This document shows, piece by piece, positions 9,676 through 20,282 of a stretch of 64,000 nt of DNA. Position 1 is the stretch's first letter. Each line of letters starts with the position of its first letter. This DNA is from Mesostigma viride (lineage: Eukaryota; Streptophyta; Mesostigmatophyceae; Mesostigmatales; Mesostigmataceae). The notes below the pieces were generated by a model, which searched no databases, had not been told where the DNA came from, and saw nothing but the letters and a program-made list of their open reading frames with translations. Location: assembly GCA_009746045.1 (NCBI GenBank), contig RPFO01000076.1:542614-606613 (forward strand), given 5' to 3'. Both the position numbers and the translations under genes were made by a program.

Positions 9676-10984
9676 AATTAATTCATCGGACAGGTAAGTA
9701 TGACCATGCACGGCATGCACCGCTTTCTTACATGAGAATCTGCATTGGGGCATGCCAAGATTTCCGCCCAGCTCCAGACTGCACTCGACAAACCATAAGG
9801 ATAAGGAGGCCATCAGCAAGCTACACTCCCAGTCAAGGTTGGACAGTCTCGCCCTTGTCAAACTGGAAGGGCACTGTCACCAAGCAGTTCTCGGGACCCC
9901 AGCCGTCGTGCCACCAAGGTCATCTGCGGGTCGCGGAGAAGACGGTGCGGCCGTTGCCAACCAGCCCGCTGCTGCAGGCGCCTCGATTGCTGTAATGCCT
10001 GCCAAATCCATGACGGGTGTCCTCAAGAAGCAGGCCGCCACTGCCACCCGTAGTCCCGCACCATGACTTCTGTTTGCATCAAGTTATATTTTCTTACGGC
10101 TCTGGCTCCTGTTAGCGGAGACATGTTCTCAACATTGAACTGACTATAGCGGCTCCTTGCTTGGCACTGTCAAGCTTCTCAATGAACGGAAGACAAGAAC
10201 CGCGTCAGCATACTTGCGTAGAGAAGCGTCTCGCGATGGCAAGCGCCCGTGCTTGAGTTGGTGCGGATGGTCCCGCAATGCACCCACAGTTCCCTCCGCC
10301 ATGGAGAAAGCCTGAGAAAATTTGCTCCCAGGCACGATGGGATGCCTGCACAAAAAGTACAAGGCAAAAGTTGTCATTGAGGGTGAGTCACTGTCATGAC
10401 CATCACAGTAGATACTGTGGCGTGAGCAGCAGTCCAGCACAACAGAGGCATCACAAGAGAACCAAATTAACTCACATGATCCTCCATGAAATGGGCGGTG
10501 GGGTGGAGGGAGGGGAATACCCATCTTTAACAGACCGAGCTGTCCAGTGGTACACGTGCGGGCTCCACGAAACCCAAATGCGGGAGCCCTCCTACAATCT
10601 CAAAAGAAACATTGCGACCAAAATCGTGGGACCTACGGCAAGTCATCCTGTAGACACTTAAACGACCACTTACTCAACAGGCTCAGTCGCGGACGCCTCA
10701 TCCACTGGCGCGGCCATGGACGCAAAGCCACACACAAACTGGCTGCTGGAGACCGCGGCGTCCTTTCCTGCTCGGACCTCGTAGGTGAGGCAGCGCGCAG
10801 GCCACGGGTGGGAGGTGGATGCCGACGCGGCTGCAGCCCTGCTGCTGGCATCTGCAGGCTTGCGTTTCCCTCGGGAGCTTGCCATGCCACGCCCTGGCAG
10901 CCTCCGCCCCCCCTCTCCATCCCTCGGACGCCGCGAGGATTCCTGTGGCGCGCCGGCCTCTGGAAGATGATCCTCTGGCGCGCT
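9676..10984. other. unassigned DNA
   Basis: No domain recognised in six frames. A sequence CAGGTAAGTATG (9688-9699) resembles a strong 5' splice site but has no convincing exon next to it. The longest open frames here are GC-rich, proline/arginine-rich antisense shadows. Confidence 0.5.
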
Positions 10985-12955
10985 CGCCAGGGCCACGTAC
11001 GCAGTGACCGCGCCAGCGTTGTAGATGCTCTCGCCCGCGTGGCCGTCGTTGTGGAGGGGCATGAAGAAGTTGCGCTCGGTCGGGTAGAGCACGCAGTTGA
11101 CGTTGTTGAAGTGGGGGAAGCTGCGGCACGCCAGCTGTCACGAGCGGGGGGATGCCGCCAGGACAGCGACCGGTGGAGTGAACAGCACAGCGGGCCATGC
11201 ATAGAGGGCAAATCAGGCCATGCACAGCAGTGTACAGGCGATGCTGTCAATGTCAGCCAAGAGCAACATGTCACACGGCAGTGGGATGGCCTGCCAGTGG
11301 AAGAGGTGCCAACTGGCAGTATCCACAATATTCAAAGACATATCCTTGGGAGGCGCAGTGATGGGGTGATGTGACCCAGCTCGGCAGGAACTCATTTTCT
11401 GTCTGGAGTGTTCTATCAGCAGTACGTTAATGACTAACCTTAACCGTACATTGTATAATGACCGTGTCAGGTCATATGCCCCCATCGTCACACCTGGATG
11501 AATCCCATACTTGCTTCAGTCTACTAGAATGAGGGGCTGGTGTGCTGCCAGAGAAAACAGGTTTATTACAAATACGTGAGAGAAGACCCCCGCCAAGGCC
11601 CCCACATGACTGAAGGTTCTTAGGGGCACACTTCCCCTCTAACTGTTGCGAGGCCACACAACAAGGGCCGCAAAATCACATCAACGCTCTTAGGGATCTG
11701 CGCCAGTCATGAGAACCTGGACTCTATAAAACCCCAAAGCCCACTACCGGGCCACCAGGCTGAAGGCAGGTGCATGGCCACACCCCGCGCTGTCGCCTGT
11801 ATCCCCAGTCCAACACGGCGGTAGTACAAAGGGGGAGCAAATGACATTTCCTATAGGGACCCCCCCTGCCCGCACTTATGGAGGGGGATACTCAGGCACT
11901 AGTGCCTACTGCCCCAAGTGAATGCATAAACAGGTAAGTGAACTATGGCTATCCTATATGAACCATCTTAGCGATGAAGCAAGCTGTTGCAACTATGAAA
12001 GCTCCAGTCCTTATAGTGGGTTCCACGTGCCACTACTCATATCCCACCAAGAATTATTCAGCAATGTGCCTTGGAAATGTCATCACCTAAAAGTCTAATA
12101 ACATTAGACTTCCAGGCTGTATGCATTGAACAATGCAGCTACGTGCCCTGGACACCCCATTCGAAGCAAGCCCAACCCTAAAAAGAAAACCCGGCTGCTC
12201 TTGAATGCTACAGCAAGGTGCCTTGGACACATCACACCTTCAATAACAGAAGAATATCAGACTGTGCCGGTGTGCACTGAACAATCAATAATGCAGCGAC
12301 GTGCCTTGGGCAAGTTCCCTATTACCTGCAACTCTAATCACAACAGAATAGCAAGCAGTCCTTGCCATTGAACCATGACCTATGCAGCAACGTGCCTTGG
12401 GCATCACTTTTTCGCGGAATTCGTCGTGCAGTCGGTCCCTGAAGCGATCCAGCAGGGTGACGATGTGCGGTGGAAAGGAGGTCGCCCGCTGCCGGTACGT
12501 TGCGCCCGCCATACTTGTAGATGACGTCGCCGGCGCCGCCCTGGTACATGTAGCCGATCTGAGATCCGGGGAGTAGGGGGGGGAGAGGAGAAGAGCCACC
12601 CGCACAGGTGTTTGTGCGCACAGTCAGTGGGCCGCAGCCACACACCAGGAGTGTGTCTGCAGTTGCTCACTAGTGACATGTCTGCAGCAAGTCACCGGGA
12701 ACCTGTTAGCCTTGAAGATGTGCACAATGCATCCACGGATGGTGCCCATTTGTGCAACAGCGGTGGCTGCTCCCTCCTCCCCCACTCAACAGTAGCGTCC
12801 CCCAACCCACTCACCAGTATGCCCCCCCACCCACTCACCTTGAGCGTGTCCGCCTTAAAGATGCGCACAAGGTCCGACTCAGCGCCGCGGCCAAAGAGGA
12901 GGTTCCAGAGCAGCTTTGGGACGGTGGGGGGGGAGATCACCCACCCATGGGCCAG
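10985..12955 (-). pseudogene. possible AlkB-like 2OG-Fe(II) dioxygenase gene remnant, at least three exons
   Basis: Reading the minus strand. Exon a (12955-12839) is 39 codons, bounded by ..GGCAG and AAG/GTGAGT. Exon b begins at 12558 after ..CTCAG and reads IGYMYQGGAGDVIYKYGG; a frame change near 12490 leads to FPPHIVTLLDRFRDRLHDEF. Exon c begins at 11120 after ..CCGCAG and reads FPHFNNVNCVLYP, then MPLHNDGHAGE. The order (Y-x-YGG; FPP..L..L; FN.V...LYP; HxD) resembles AlkB-family dioxygenases, where HxD binds iron. The second iron histidine and the 2OG-binding arginine were not found, and exon b is frameshifted. I infer a decayed or captured host gene; it could also be a coincidental GC-rich open frame. 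Confidence 0.35.
12060..12410. repeat. degenerate minisatellite, about 80-bp spacing
   Basis: A core of the form GCAGC-ACGTGCCTTGG recurs near 12066, 12138, 12213, 12298 and 12390, often preceded by TGAACAAT. It lies in the presumed intron between exons b and c of the AlkB-like remnant. Confidence 0.6.
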
Positions 12956-14035
12956 CTGCCAGGGGGGGTCAATCCAGCATCCAAATCCACCACACATTGA
13001 CGGGACAAGCAACAAGCAAAACAAGTGAATCGAGAAGCCAAACCAGGCAGGGGAAAAACGGAAAGGATGGCCTTTGTAACTGATGCACGGTGTCGCAGTG
13101 GCTGGTGTCGCAGCGGCGAACATCTCAGGTTCCACAATACCTGGCCAGCAAGATGTCAGCCACAAGCGCCAGCAGAAGACCATGATAGTACATCGCGCCG
13201 CATTACGCATGGCATAGGATGCACAGCATGGCCCCAGGGGTCTGCTGAATTCTCCAGGGCCATGGTAGCGTGAGCCTGATGGCTCAAGGGGTAAGGCTGC
13301 CTCAGTAATACTTCGCAATATACCCTACATGCCGAACAGGCGATGAAGCGAGAGCTGCCATAAATAACTGGCCACATCTTTCATTCTTCCATGTGTTTCA
13401 GGCCGAACTGGCCTCATGATGACTGCTTACATCACGCTCCATTGACCTGGCTGCAGTGGCTACCCTTACAAGAGCAAGTCAGAAAACCACGAAAGACCTT
13501 CTGCACAAAGCATCCCAAGCTTAGCCATTAGAGCCACAGATAGCAGCCGTTGTTCCAAAAAAACTCAAATGGATCGCTGCTTCTGAAATATCAAGCTGCA
13601 CGCTTCGACCCCATAGTAGGTCCAACCCATCGTTTATCCCTTATCCCCTGGCCTCATATCAAGTAACATAATTAAGGGAGAGGACATATCTACGGGTCTA
13701 TTTAGTTGGATAAAGTAGAGACCTTTCTAACCACCTCCAACGCGCGGACGGGGTGGAGGCACAAGGGGGGTAGAACGACTGCGGGGCGGAAGCCCATGTA
13801 CAAACGCAACAAACCTGTAACCATGGGCAATATATGCTCCAGCAGCATGACCAGTGCGGCGCAAGAAGGGAGAGCAAGACACAGTGAGAACCCCAAGGTG
13901 GCCAAGCAAGGACTGAGGCCAAGGACGGTGGGGGGTGACCCTTCCATTTGGACGGATGACACGGAGAGGGTGATACGCCGAGGTAGAGAGGACGGTGGAG
14001 CGATGAACAGAGGGCGGCCTGAAAGATCTATTCAA
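12956..14035. other. unassigned DNA
   Basis: No domain, RNA gene or repeat recognised. An open frame from 13706 to 14161 ends inside a repeat and has no recognisable domain. Confidence 0.5.
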
Positions 14036-14169
14036 TTGACCGTGGAACTCCAGGGTAACCAGACTCTTTATTATAAAACAATGAGTGGAGCACATACAAA
14101 AGGCAGGCCACATCCCGGCCGCCGATCCTCATGGGAACACTTATTGCTTGTCAAAGGCTAGCCTTACCC
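14036..14169. repeat. direct repeat, copy 1, beside the tyrosine-recombinase element
   Basis: About 134 bp (CCGTGGAACTCCAGGG through AGGCTAGCCTTACCC), repeated at 14604-14735 with roughly ten differences. The two copies bracket the R1 copy 14197-14600. Such an arrangement resembles the B1-A2-B2 block of split-direct-repeat (PAT/Ngaro) elements. Confidence 0.6.
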
Positions 14170-14196
14170 CCAAAACACGCAGGGAGGGCGGGCGGG

Positions 14197-14600
14197 AAAA
14201 GAAAAGAGGCCGACCTTAGCTAAGTGGGTTTGCTTTTGTCTTTTTTGCGTGTAACGCGGCCTTGGCCCGGACGGCATTTTTTCGCCACGCTGAACAAATG
14301 ACTCAAACTGGCGTTCTAATTGCCGGTGGCTTATGCAAGGCTGCCGGGGTTATTAGGTCACATATTGCGTGAAAGAAACAATCTAGATCTAGTGAATCAT
14401 TAAGTCATAGACAGTGGCAGGCAAAATCGCAACGTAGCTCCTGCCACCTGGCCAGGAAAACTGGCCAAATCTTTGGCCACTACCGATCCGCATCAAACCG
14501 CACCGGCCTCAAAAGGTATGGCACGTGAACCCTATAACCTAGCTATAGCGGCTATCCTTCCATCTCACTATAAAGAAACTATGTTCAGAGAACCACGATT
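14197..14600 (+). repeat. dispersed repeat R1, uninterrupted copy
   Basis: Collinear with 6541-6710 plus 9409-9675 and gives the empty site for the TIR element there. Flanked by direct repeats 14036-14169 and 14604-14735. Confidence 0.7.
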
Positions 14601-14603
14601 CTA

Positions 14604-14735
14604 TTAACCGTGGAACTCCAGGGTAACCAGACTCTTAATTTAAAAAATGAGTGGAGAACATACAAAAGGCAGGCCACATCCCGGCCACCGATGCTCATAG
14701 GAACACTTATTGCTTGTCAAAGGCTAGCCTTACCC
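14604..14735. repeat. direct repeat, copy 2, beside the tyrosine-recombinase element
   Basis: Second copy of 14036-14169; lies directly downstream (minus strand) of the recombinase gene. Confidence 0.6.
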
Positions 14736-14822
14736 TTACATCCCTATCTGGCGATCCATGCCAGGGGCAAAAACCTATCATAAACCTATCAAATGGACAA
14801 CCAAACAAGGTGGAGGGCAGTT

Positions 14823-15773
14823 TTAAAATAGCCCGCCAGGCCAGCCAAACGGGGGGCAGGCGGCCACGGCCCGAAGAAGAACCTCAGGATGCTCCACCTC
14901 CAAACTGCGGTGCAAGCCCACATAATGGGCAACCGTGGAGCTGGTAAGCCAGCGCCCCCGGCCCTGGATGTCCCCCAGGCTGCGACCCTCAAGGAAATCA
15001 TGAGTGGCACCCCTGTGCCGCAGCCCGTGAATTGCGAAAATCTGGGCGACCCCAAGGACTGAGCCGCATCCTGACAAATGCGTCTGAATTGCGGGTAGGT
15101 GAAAGGGAACACATGCTCCCAGGCGTGCTTGCCCGCGATGCAGTGGCGGAGGATGGTTTCAGACATCACATCTTCTACCACCACCGACTGAGGTCCTTGC
15201 CCTTAGAGGTCTTGGTAGATCTCACAAGCAAGGCGTTAGGCGCCCAGCGGAGCCGGCCCAAGCCGAACGTCAGGCTGGAGGCGCACATGGCCGACGCGGA
15301 GGTTCAGCGCCTCCGAGATGAGCAGGTAATGGCGGAACACGATGACCACCAGCAGGCCCGCAAGGCGTTGACCTTGCATTCCCATCGTGCTGGCTATTGC
15401 AAACGCCGCCTCCCATGGAATGGGATGAGGGGCACGGGGTGGAACAAGCGGGGAGGAGGGGCACGGGGGGGCACAAGTGTTTTCCACCCAGCGAGGACGC
15501 TGGCCACGGGCCAAGTCCCACGGCTTCACCATACCGGGGTAATAAAGTTGCAACAACCCCATCAAGGCATTGACACACGTCTTGCGGCTGTAGCCCCGAA
15601 AGTGAGCCCAGGCAACATACGCACAAAATGTCTCTTCAAGGGTGTCAGCGCGTGACGATGACCTGTCCGCCCGCCCGCCAGCCTCCCACCAAGTCAAGAG
15701 GGAATCAAGGCCACGACGATAGGCCAGCAAGGTAGCCGGCTTTACTTTCCCTTCTAGCGATGGAAGGTAGCTA
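14823..15773 (-). pseudogene. tyrosine recombinase of the DIRS/Ngaro-like element (broken)
   Basis: Integrates the circular cDNA in this class, in place of a DDE integrase. Reading minus from 15773: an N-terminal SAM-like core-binding region (LLAYRRGLDSLLTWWEA, RGYSRKTCVNALMGLLQLYYP), then box I with the first catalytic Arg (FRHYLLISEALNLR) ending at a stop at 15236. After at least two frame changes (about 15236-15184 and near 15050) box II follows: HGLRHRGATHDFL with the HxxR pair, RGRW, and the nucleophile in AHYVG. All catalytic blocks are recognisable but lie in different frames, so the copy is inactive. Confidence 0.75.
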
Positions 15774-16100
15774 CAGGGTCAGCTCACTTCCTTAGTGATT
15801 TCACTAATTCGGTAGATTAGTAATTCGATTGTACTAACGATTCGAGATTGCGATCCCGGGTCCGATCGGATACTCGTACTAATCTGTCGAATTTGGGGGG
15901 TTTCGACTTCAGTGACTTCAGTCAGACCCGAGTCATTAGTGGAAGTAACGTACTAACCATTCGCATGATTAGCAAATTGAATGATGTCAGACTAACGAGC
16001 CGAATTCATTGTACTAATGAAGCGAATTCACACTAAAGAAGCGATTCTGGCACTAACGAAGCGATTCTGGCACTAACGAAGCGAACTCCAGCGTCACTGA
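15774..16100 (+). repeat. left TIR and subterminal repeat array of the giant transposon
   Basis: 30-bp TIR followed by about twelve short motifs related to ACTAA(C/T)GA(A/T)GCGA or ACTAATTCG in both orientations (for example 16011-16085, three near-tandem copies). Likely transposase-binding sites, mirrored at 54850-55035. Confidence 0.7.
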
Positions 16101-16113
16101 TGCCAGCCTGTTG

Positions 16114-16933
16114 TGTCAGCCGTAGTGGGCCAAGGCAGTCCCGGCACTAGTTTTTCGGCCGACAGTTAGCCGAATTAGTGGGACGACACTAATGTATTTT
16201 TCCAGGCTATTTAATTCGTGCTACGAATTTTTAGTGCTGCGTTTCAGGTCCGAGATGCTATACGGACCACTATACTAGACTCTTTGTGGTTATTTTCAGG
16301 GTCGAGATGCTATGTGAAATGTTACGAGATATTCTAGTGCCCATGATACTGTGAGGGCTTCGTATCTGTGAGTTCGACGGAATCTTTTAGTCCGCTTGTC
16401 TGTCTATGCGACTTTTGGACTTGTACGTTTTTCTGCCGTTTGTGTCTCAGACTACTAGCCGTTGTGATGCTAAAAGGGATCCGCGCTTCGCGCAGTACTT
16501 TAGACTGTACCGTTCGAGAAAAGTGTACCTCTGTGTAGGCGCGTTGCGCCACACCTCCTATGTTTGATGCTGCCTTGGAGGCGCTGCGACTTTGCTCCAG
16601 CATGTCATACATTGCATTCTACTAGTCCTGATTTTGGTACGCCGCGCCACCTACCAGTGTGAGCGCCGGCACTTGTGGTGGCCCACACCTATGTTGTATG
16701 AGCCGTAAGATTTTATATCGACGGTCAAAAGTGCTCAGCCGCCACACATGACCTAGGACAAAAGTGATGCACCTGTGCACGATGCTCTAGTTCTCACGTA
16801 ATTTATACCACTGGACCCCAGCCATGGAGTCCGGGGTTTGTGGGGCTCGGAACAATTGAAAGTAATGTGTTTTTAATACAACATTCCTTTATGATTGGAA
16901 AGATCGTTCCTCCAATACCTTAATTGTTCAACA
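16114..16933 (+). repeat. 5' LTR of TR-GAG element
   Basis: 820 bp, TGTCAGCC...GTTCAACA. Confidence 0.9.
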
Positions 16934-16947
16934 TGGTATCGGGCCAG
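16934..16947 (+). promoter_or_regulatory. primer-binding site of TR-GAG element
   Basis: TGGTATCGGGCCAG immediately after the 5' LTR. It resembles the widespread initiator-tRNA-Met site TGGTATCAGAGC. Confidence 0.75.
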
Positions 16948-17304
16948 AAAGTGACAGGCAAAATCTGGTGAAGCCAAGCTTCATACACTTCACCTTGTCC
17001 AAGACTGTGAGGGGGACGCCCCACGTCTACATTGCAGTCGTTGGATGCGCCTTTTTCGCTTCTTCTTGTTGAAATCGGGCCACCCAATTTGTGGGAGGTG
17101 TTCTTCTTGAGGGAACTGCAGTGTTCTGCTGAAAGTGTAAGACCCTTGGCATAAGGGCCACTTGAGTATTGGGAAGGTTGTCTTTATTCTTGAAGAATCT
17201 TTCCTGTGGAGACGTTTTCCTTTGGAGAAAACGTTTTTCTGTTCTTCCTGGGCAGTAAAAATCTGGTTTTTCTGCAACATTTTTCAGTGGGGAGAAACTT
17301 GTCT

Positions 17305-17583
17305 ATGCAAAGAGATTTAACCACTGCTCTGTGGTGTCCCAGATCTGCTGGAGATCCTATTGTCATTCCGGATCCTGATTACAACACCGGCCATCAGGGG
17401 GTGTCCCCTTCTCCGAACAGAGCATCTGTGGAAGTACAGTATAGGGGCACCAGTTTTAATTGGGAGATCGTGTGCACCCCTCGAACTCTGCGCCGTTTGG
17501 CGGAATTTTTAGACCAGCTCATCCCTGAGGAGTCCACAATAGTTCCTGAGAATCCTACAGTTCGTCCTACTGGTGAGGAGTGA
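17305..17583 (+). CDS. small upstream ORF of the TR-GAG element
   Basis: 93 residues from the ATG at 17305 (the open frame reaches back to 17206). Acidic, proline-containing C-terminus; central segment VEVQYRGTSFNWEIVC. No domain recognised. It lies between the primer-binding site and gag, 30 nt before the gag ATG. It may be a leader peptide or chance; the gypsy family in this window also has a small ORF upstream of gag, but the two are not similar. Confidence 0.35.
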   Translation: MQRDLTTALWCPRSAGDPIVIPDPDYNTGHQGVSPSPNRASVEVQYRGTSFNWEIVCTPRTLRRLAEFLDQLIPEESTIVPENPTVRPTGEE

Positions 17584-17613
17584 CAGTGATTGGTGCGACC
17601 ATCCTGAGTAGGT

Positions 17614-18507
17614 TTGAAAATGTCTGGGAATATGACCAATACACAATCTGTTATTTCCAACGCCAAGAACATTCCCACTTTTGATGGATCAGACGTGGGG
17701 AAGTGGGACACAACTGTTATCAGGTTTCAGCGTCTCTTGAAGGCGCATGAGTTGCAGGGGGTTTTGACTGGTGATGTCACCGATGCAAAGAAGGATGCAG
17801 CGGTGTTGTCTGCCATGAGCACGTTTCTGGATGGCTCCGCTCTGTTACTCATCAAGCGGGCGGACACCTCTCAGGAGGCGTGGGCCATTCTTACAGACCG
17901 CTACGGCAAGGACAAGACTACGGAGACGTATCGCATGGAGCTGCGGCAGAAGCTGACATCCAGGGATCCTGTCACGGAGAAACCTCTCCGGCCAGTCCTT
18001 GTGGCCAGGGAGTACACACGCGACGAGTATGAGTCCCTGGGAGGCAAGTTCGCTGACCTGGACCTTGTTTTGTCTACTCATGACGTGATGCCGGCTAGTA
18101 TCCGAGCTGTGATGGCTGGACAGGACATCAAGGTGCACGAGATGTCCTGGGCCGATTACAAGGCTCGAGTACTGAGGGTGGAGGACAGCCTGAATGCACA
18201 AGCGGCTGTTCTCAAAGCCGCCAAGGGGGGCAGCAGCTCTGCTGCCACTGACCCCACGGGGATCCTGGGGGCTTTCGCCACCATGGGGGTGGATGATCGG
18301 CGGGGGAAATGTCACCACTGTGGTAAGCCTGGCCACAAGGTGGCAAACTGTTTCAAGAAGCACCCTCATCTCCGCAAGGGGGGAAAGGACGGAGAGGCCA
18401 AGACGCAGGCCAACTTGACGTCCACTCCTGATCAGCAGGAGGCACTGGAGGTGCCCCCTGGTTTTGTTTTCCACACTGTCGTGGAGGCTCCCGCTGACCA
18501 ACTGTAG
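17614..18507 (+). CDS. gag: Gag polyprotein, copia type (UBN2-like) with zinc knuckle
   Basis: 297 residues. The N-terminal region (IPTFDGSDVGKWDTTVIRF, then WAILTDRYG and AVMAGQ) has the layout of the copia Gag/UBN2 capsid family, which binds element RNA and assembles particles in the cytoplasm. One CX2CX4HX4C knuckle, CHHCGKPGHKVANC, lies near residues 231-244. The reading frame is intact, and it is the only structural gene of this element. Partner pol functions must come from a related autonomous copia element, not seen here: the copia-like element at 211-5565 has unrelated LTRs. Confidence 0.88.
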   Translation: MKMSGNMTNTQSVISNAKNIPTFDGSDVGKWDTTVIRFQRLLKAHELQGVLTGDVTDAKKDAAVLSAMSTFLDGSALLLIKRADTSQEAWAILTDRYGKDKTTETYRMELRQKLTSRDPVTEKPLRPVLVAREYTRDEYESLGGKFADLDLVLSTHDVMPASIRAVMAGQDIKVHEMSWADYKARVLRVEDSLNAQAAVLKAAKGGSSSAATDPTGILGAFATMGVDDRRGKCHHCGKPGHKVANCFKKHPHLRKGGKDGEAKTQANLTSTPDQQEALEVPPGFVFHTVVEAPADQL

Positions 18508-18585
18508 TATTTGTTTAGTGGTGCGTTGCTCCAGGGGCGCCCTGGCCACCATACCTTTTCGAGTCATTGTTTCCAGCTTGTCCCA

Positions 18586-18595
18586 CTAAGGGGGG
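18586..18595 (+). promoter_or_regulatory. polypurine tract of TR-GAG element
   Basis: AAGGGGGG-type run (TAAGGGGGG) ending exactly at the 3' LTR start; expected primer for plus-strand synthesis. Confidence 0.7.
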
Positions 18596-19415
18596 TGTCA
18601 GCCGTAGTGGGCCAAGGCAGTCCCGGCACTAGTTTTTTGGCCGACAGTTAGCCGAATTAGTGGGACGACACTAATGTATTTTTCCAGGCTATTTAATTCG
18701 TGCTACGAATTTTTAGTGCTGCGTTTCAGGTCCGAGATGCTATACGGACCACTATACTAGACTCTTTGTGGTTATTTTCAGGGTCGAGATGCTATGTGAA
18801 ATGTTACGAGATATTCTAGTGCCCATGATACTGTGAGGGCTTCGTATCTGTGAGTTCGACGGAATCTTTTAGTCCGCTTGTCTGTCTATGCGACTTTTGG
18901 ACTTGTACGTTTTTCTGCCGTTTGTGTCTCAGACTACTAGCCGTTGTGATGCTAAAAGGGATCCGCGCTTCGCGCAGTACTTTAGACTGTACCGTTCGAG
19001 AAAAGTGTACCTCTGTGTAGGCGCGTTGCGCCACACCTCCTATGTTTGATGCTGCCTTGGAGGCGCTGCGACTTTGCTCCAGCATGTCATACATTGCATT
19101 CTACTAGTCCTGATTTTGGTACGCCGCGCCACCTACCAGTGTGAGCGCCGGCACTTGTGGTGGCCCACACCTATGTTGTATGAGCCGTAAGATTTTATAT
19201 CGACGGTCAAAAGTGCTCAGCCGCCACACATGACCTAGGACAAAAGTGATGCACCTGTGCACGATGCTCTAGTTCTCACGTAATTTATACCACTGGACCC
19301 CAGCCATGGAGTCCGGGGTTTGTGGGGCTCGGAACAATTGAAAGTAATGTGTTTTTAATACAACATTCCTTTATGATTGGAAAGATCGTTCCTCCAATAC
19401 CTTAATTGTTCAACA
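18596..19415 (+). repeat. 3' LTR of TR-GAG element
   Basis: 820 bp; one C/T difference from the 5' LTR near its start. Confidence 0.9.
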
Positions 19416-19554
19416 TGTTGTGCTACATATTGTGCGTCCTTCTGTGCTGCGTGCAGCGATGGCCACCGCAAGCGAGTAGACGTTTTTTTGTGGCTGATAA
19501 ACAATAATCAAGAGTGTGGTTGCAATTAACTTGGGCACTGTCGGCAACATAATA

Positions 19555-20041
19555 ATGTCCGACGTCGGGTGGAGGGAAAAATATGCCAATATCGTAAAGG
19601 GGGTCAAGGGTTTCCTGGGACAGGTAGCCCCTGGTAAGCATGCTGGCATTCTGCAGGCGGCAATGGCAGCTGCCGGCAGTGCTGAGCCGGAGCCAGCCGT
19701 GCCTGCAGCTGCCATTGCCACTGCAGACGCGAACGCCGCTGCGCAGGCCGGAAAGGAGGCGTTCACGCCGCACAAGACTCTCCCCTCCCCGATGAAGCGC
19801 AAGCGAACGAAGCACATCTTTCGCTCTAATGATGAGAAGGTGAAACTGGTGGATGACTTTGTAGCGGTCAAGGACAGCATGCAGGAGCGCGGATTTTTTA
19901 CGAAGTGGTGCGCAGAGAAGGACGTTCACCCCAACACCGTCAGGGGGTGGCTGAAGAATCCCGCCAGGGTGCAACAGATGAAGACGGGCAAGAAGACGGC
20001 AAAGGCGGTGCCCAGGATGGTGGAGGGCGCAAGACAGCCCA
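19555..20041 (+). CDS. pogo-like transposase, N-terminal HTH exon (partial gene)
   Basis: Starts at ATG 19555; 162 codons to a good 5' splice site CCCA/GTAAGT at 20041/20042. Alanine-rich linker (about 34-66), basic segment PMKRKRTKH (79-87), then a helix-turn-helix (about 92-143: EKVKLVDDFV, FFTKWCAEKDV, PNTVRGWLK). This pattern matches the Psq/CENPB-N class that binds TIRs in pogo/Tigger transposases, followed by a basic tail. It lies in native sequence of the TA-flanked giant transposon, as expected for its own transposase. The DDE domain was not found; the intron downstream is filled by a minisatellite. A host HTH protein cannot be excluded. Confidence 0.6.
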
Positions 20042-20282
20042 GTAAGTCTAGTGTATACATATGTGTGTTGCCATTTAGTTCTGCACCTGTGTCTGTCAAA
20101 ATTAGGTGTTTCTGTCCAAACGAAGGATGTGAAGCATTCGAAGCATATCTGGCCAGTTGGTTAGCACTTGGTTAGCAGCGTTCTGATTTGTTTCTCACTC
20201 GTTTGCCCGATGCATGCATACAGCAATTAACGTATGGTCTACTAAACCAAAGCATTCATGCCTATCCGTGCCAATGTGAATG

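Larger units (their letters stand above)
14036..15773 (-). mobile_element. DIRS/Ngaro-like retroelement, recombinase half
   Basis: Minus-strand element whose RNase H half lies at 55036-55397, on the other side of the 39.3-kb insertion. Joining 55036 to 15773 with one TA keeps a single open frame from RNase H, through a GIHPNPGP motif, into the recombinase. The order RH then YR is that of DIRS-type elements. Direct repeats at the distal end (14036-14735) could be its terminal structure. The RT domain would lie beyond gypsy C and is not in the window. Confidence 0.7.
16114..19415 (+). mobile_element. gag-only copia-type LTR element (TR-GAG), TSD TGTTG
   Basis: Two 820-bp LTRs (16114-16933 and 18596-19415) differ at one position by eye. 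TGTTG flanks both ends (16109-16113 and 19416-19420). The primer-binding site directly follows the 5' LTR and a polypurine tract precedes the 3' LTR. The only sizeable gene is a copia-type Gag; there is no protease, integrase or RT. Near-identical LTRs indicate recent mobilisation by enzymes supplied in trans. Confidence 0.9.

Noticed and set aside
10547-11374. 275-codon open frame on the plus strand
   Set aside because: Overlaps the minus-strand exon with conserved-looking blocks; low-complexity GC composition and no domain.
16334-16612. 92-codon minus-strand frame repeated at 18816-19094
   Set aside because: LTR sequence of the gag-only element; the duplication reflects the LTR, not a gene family.
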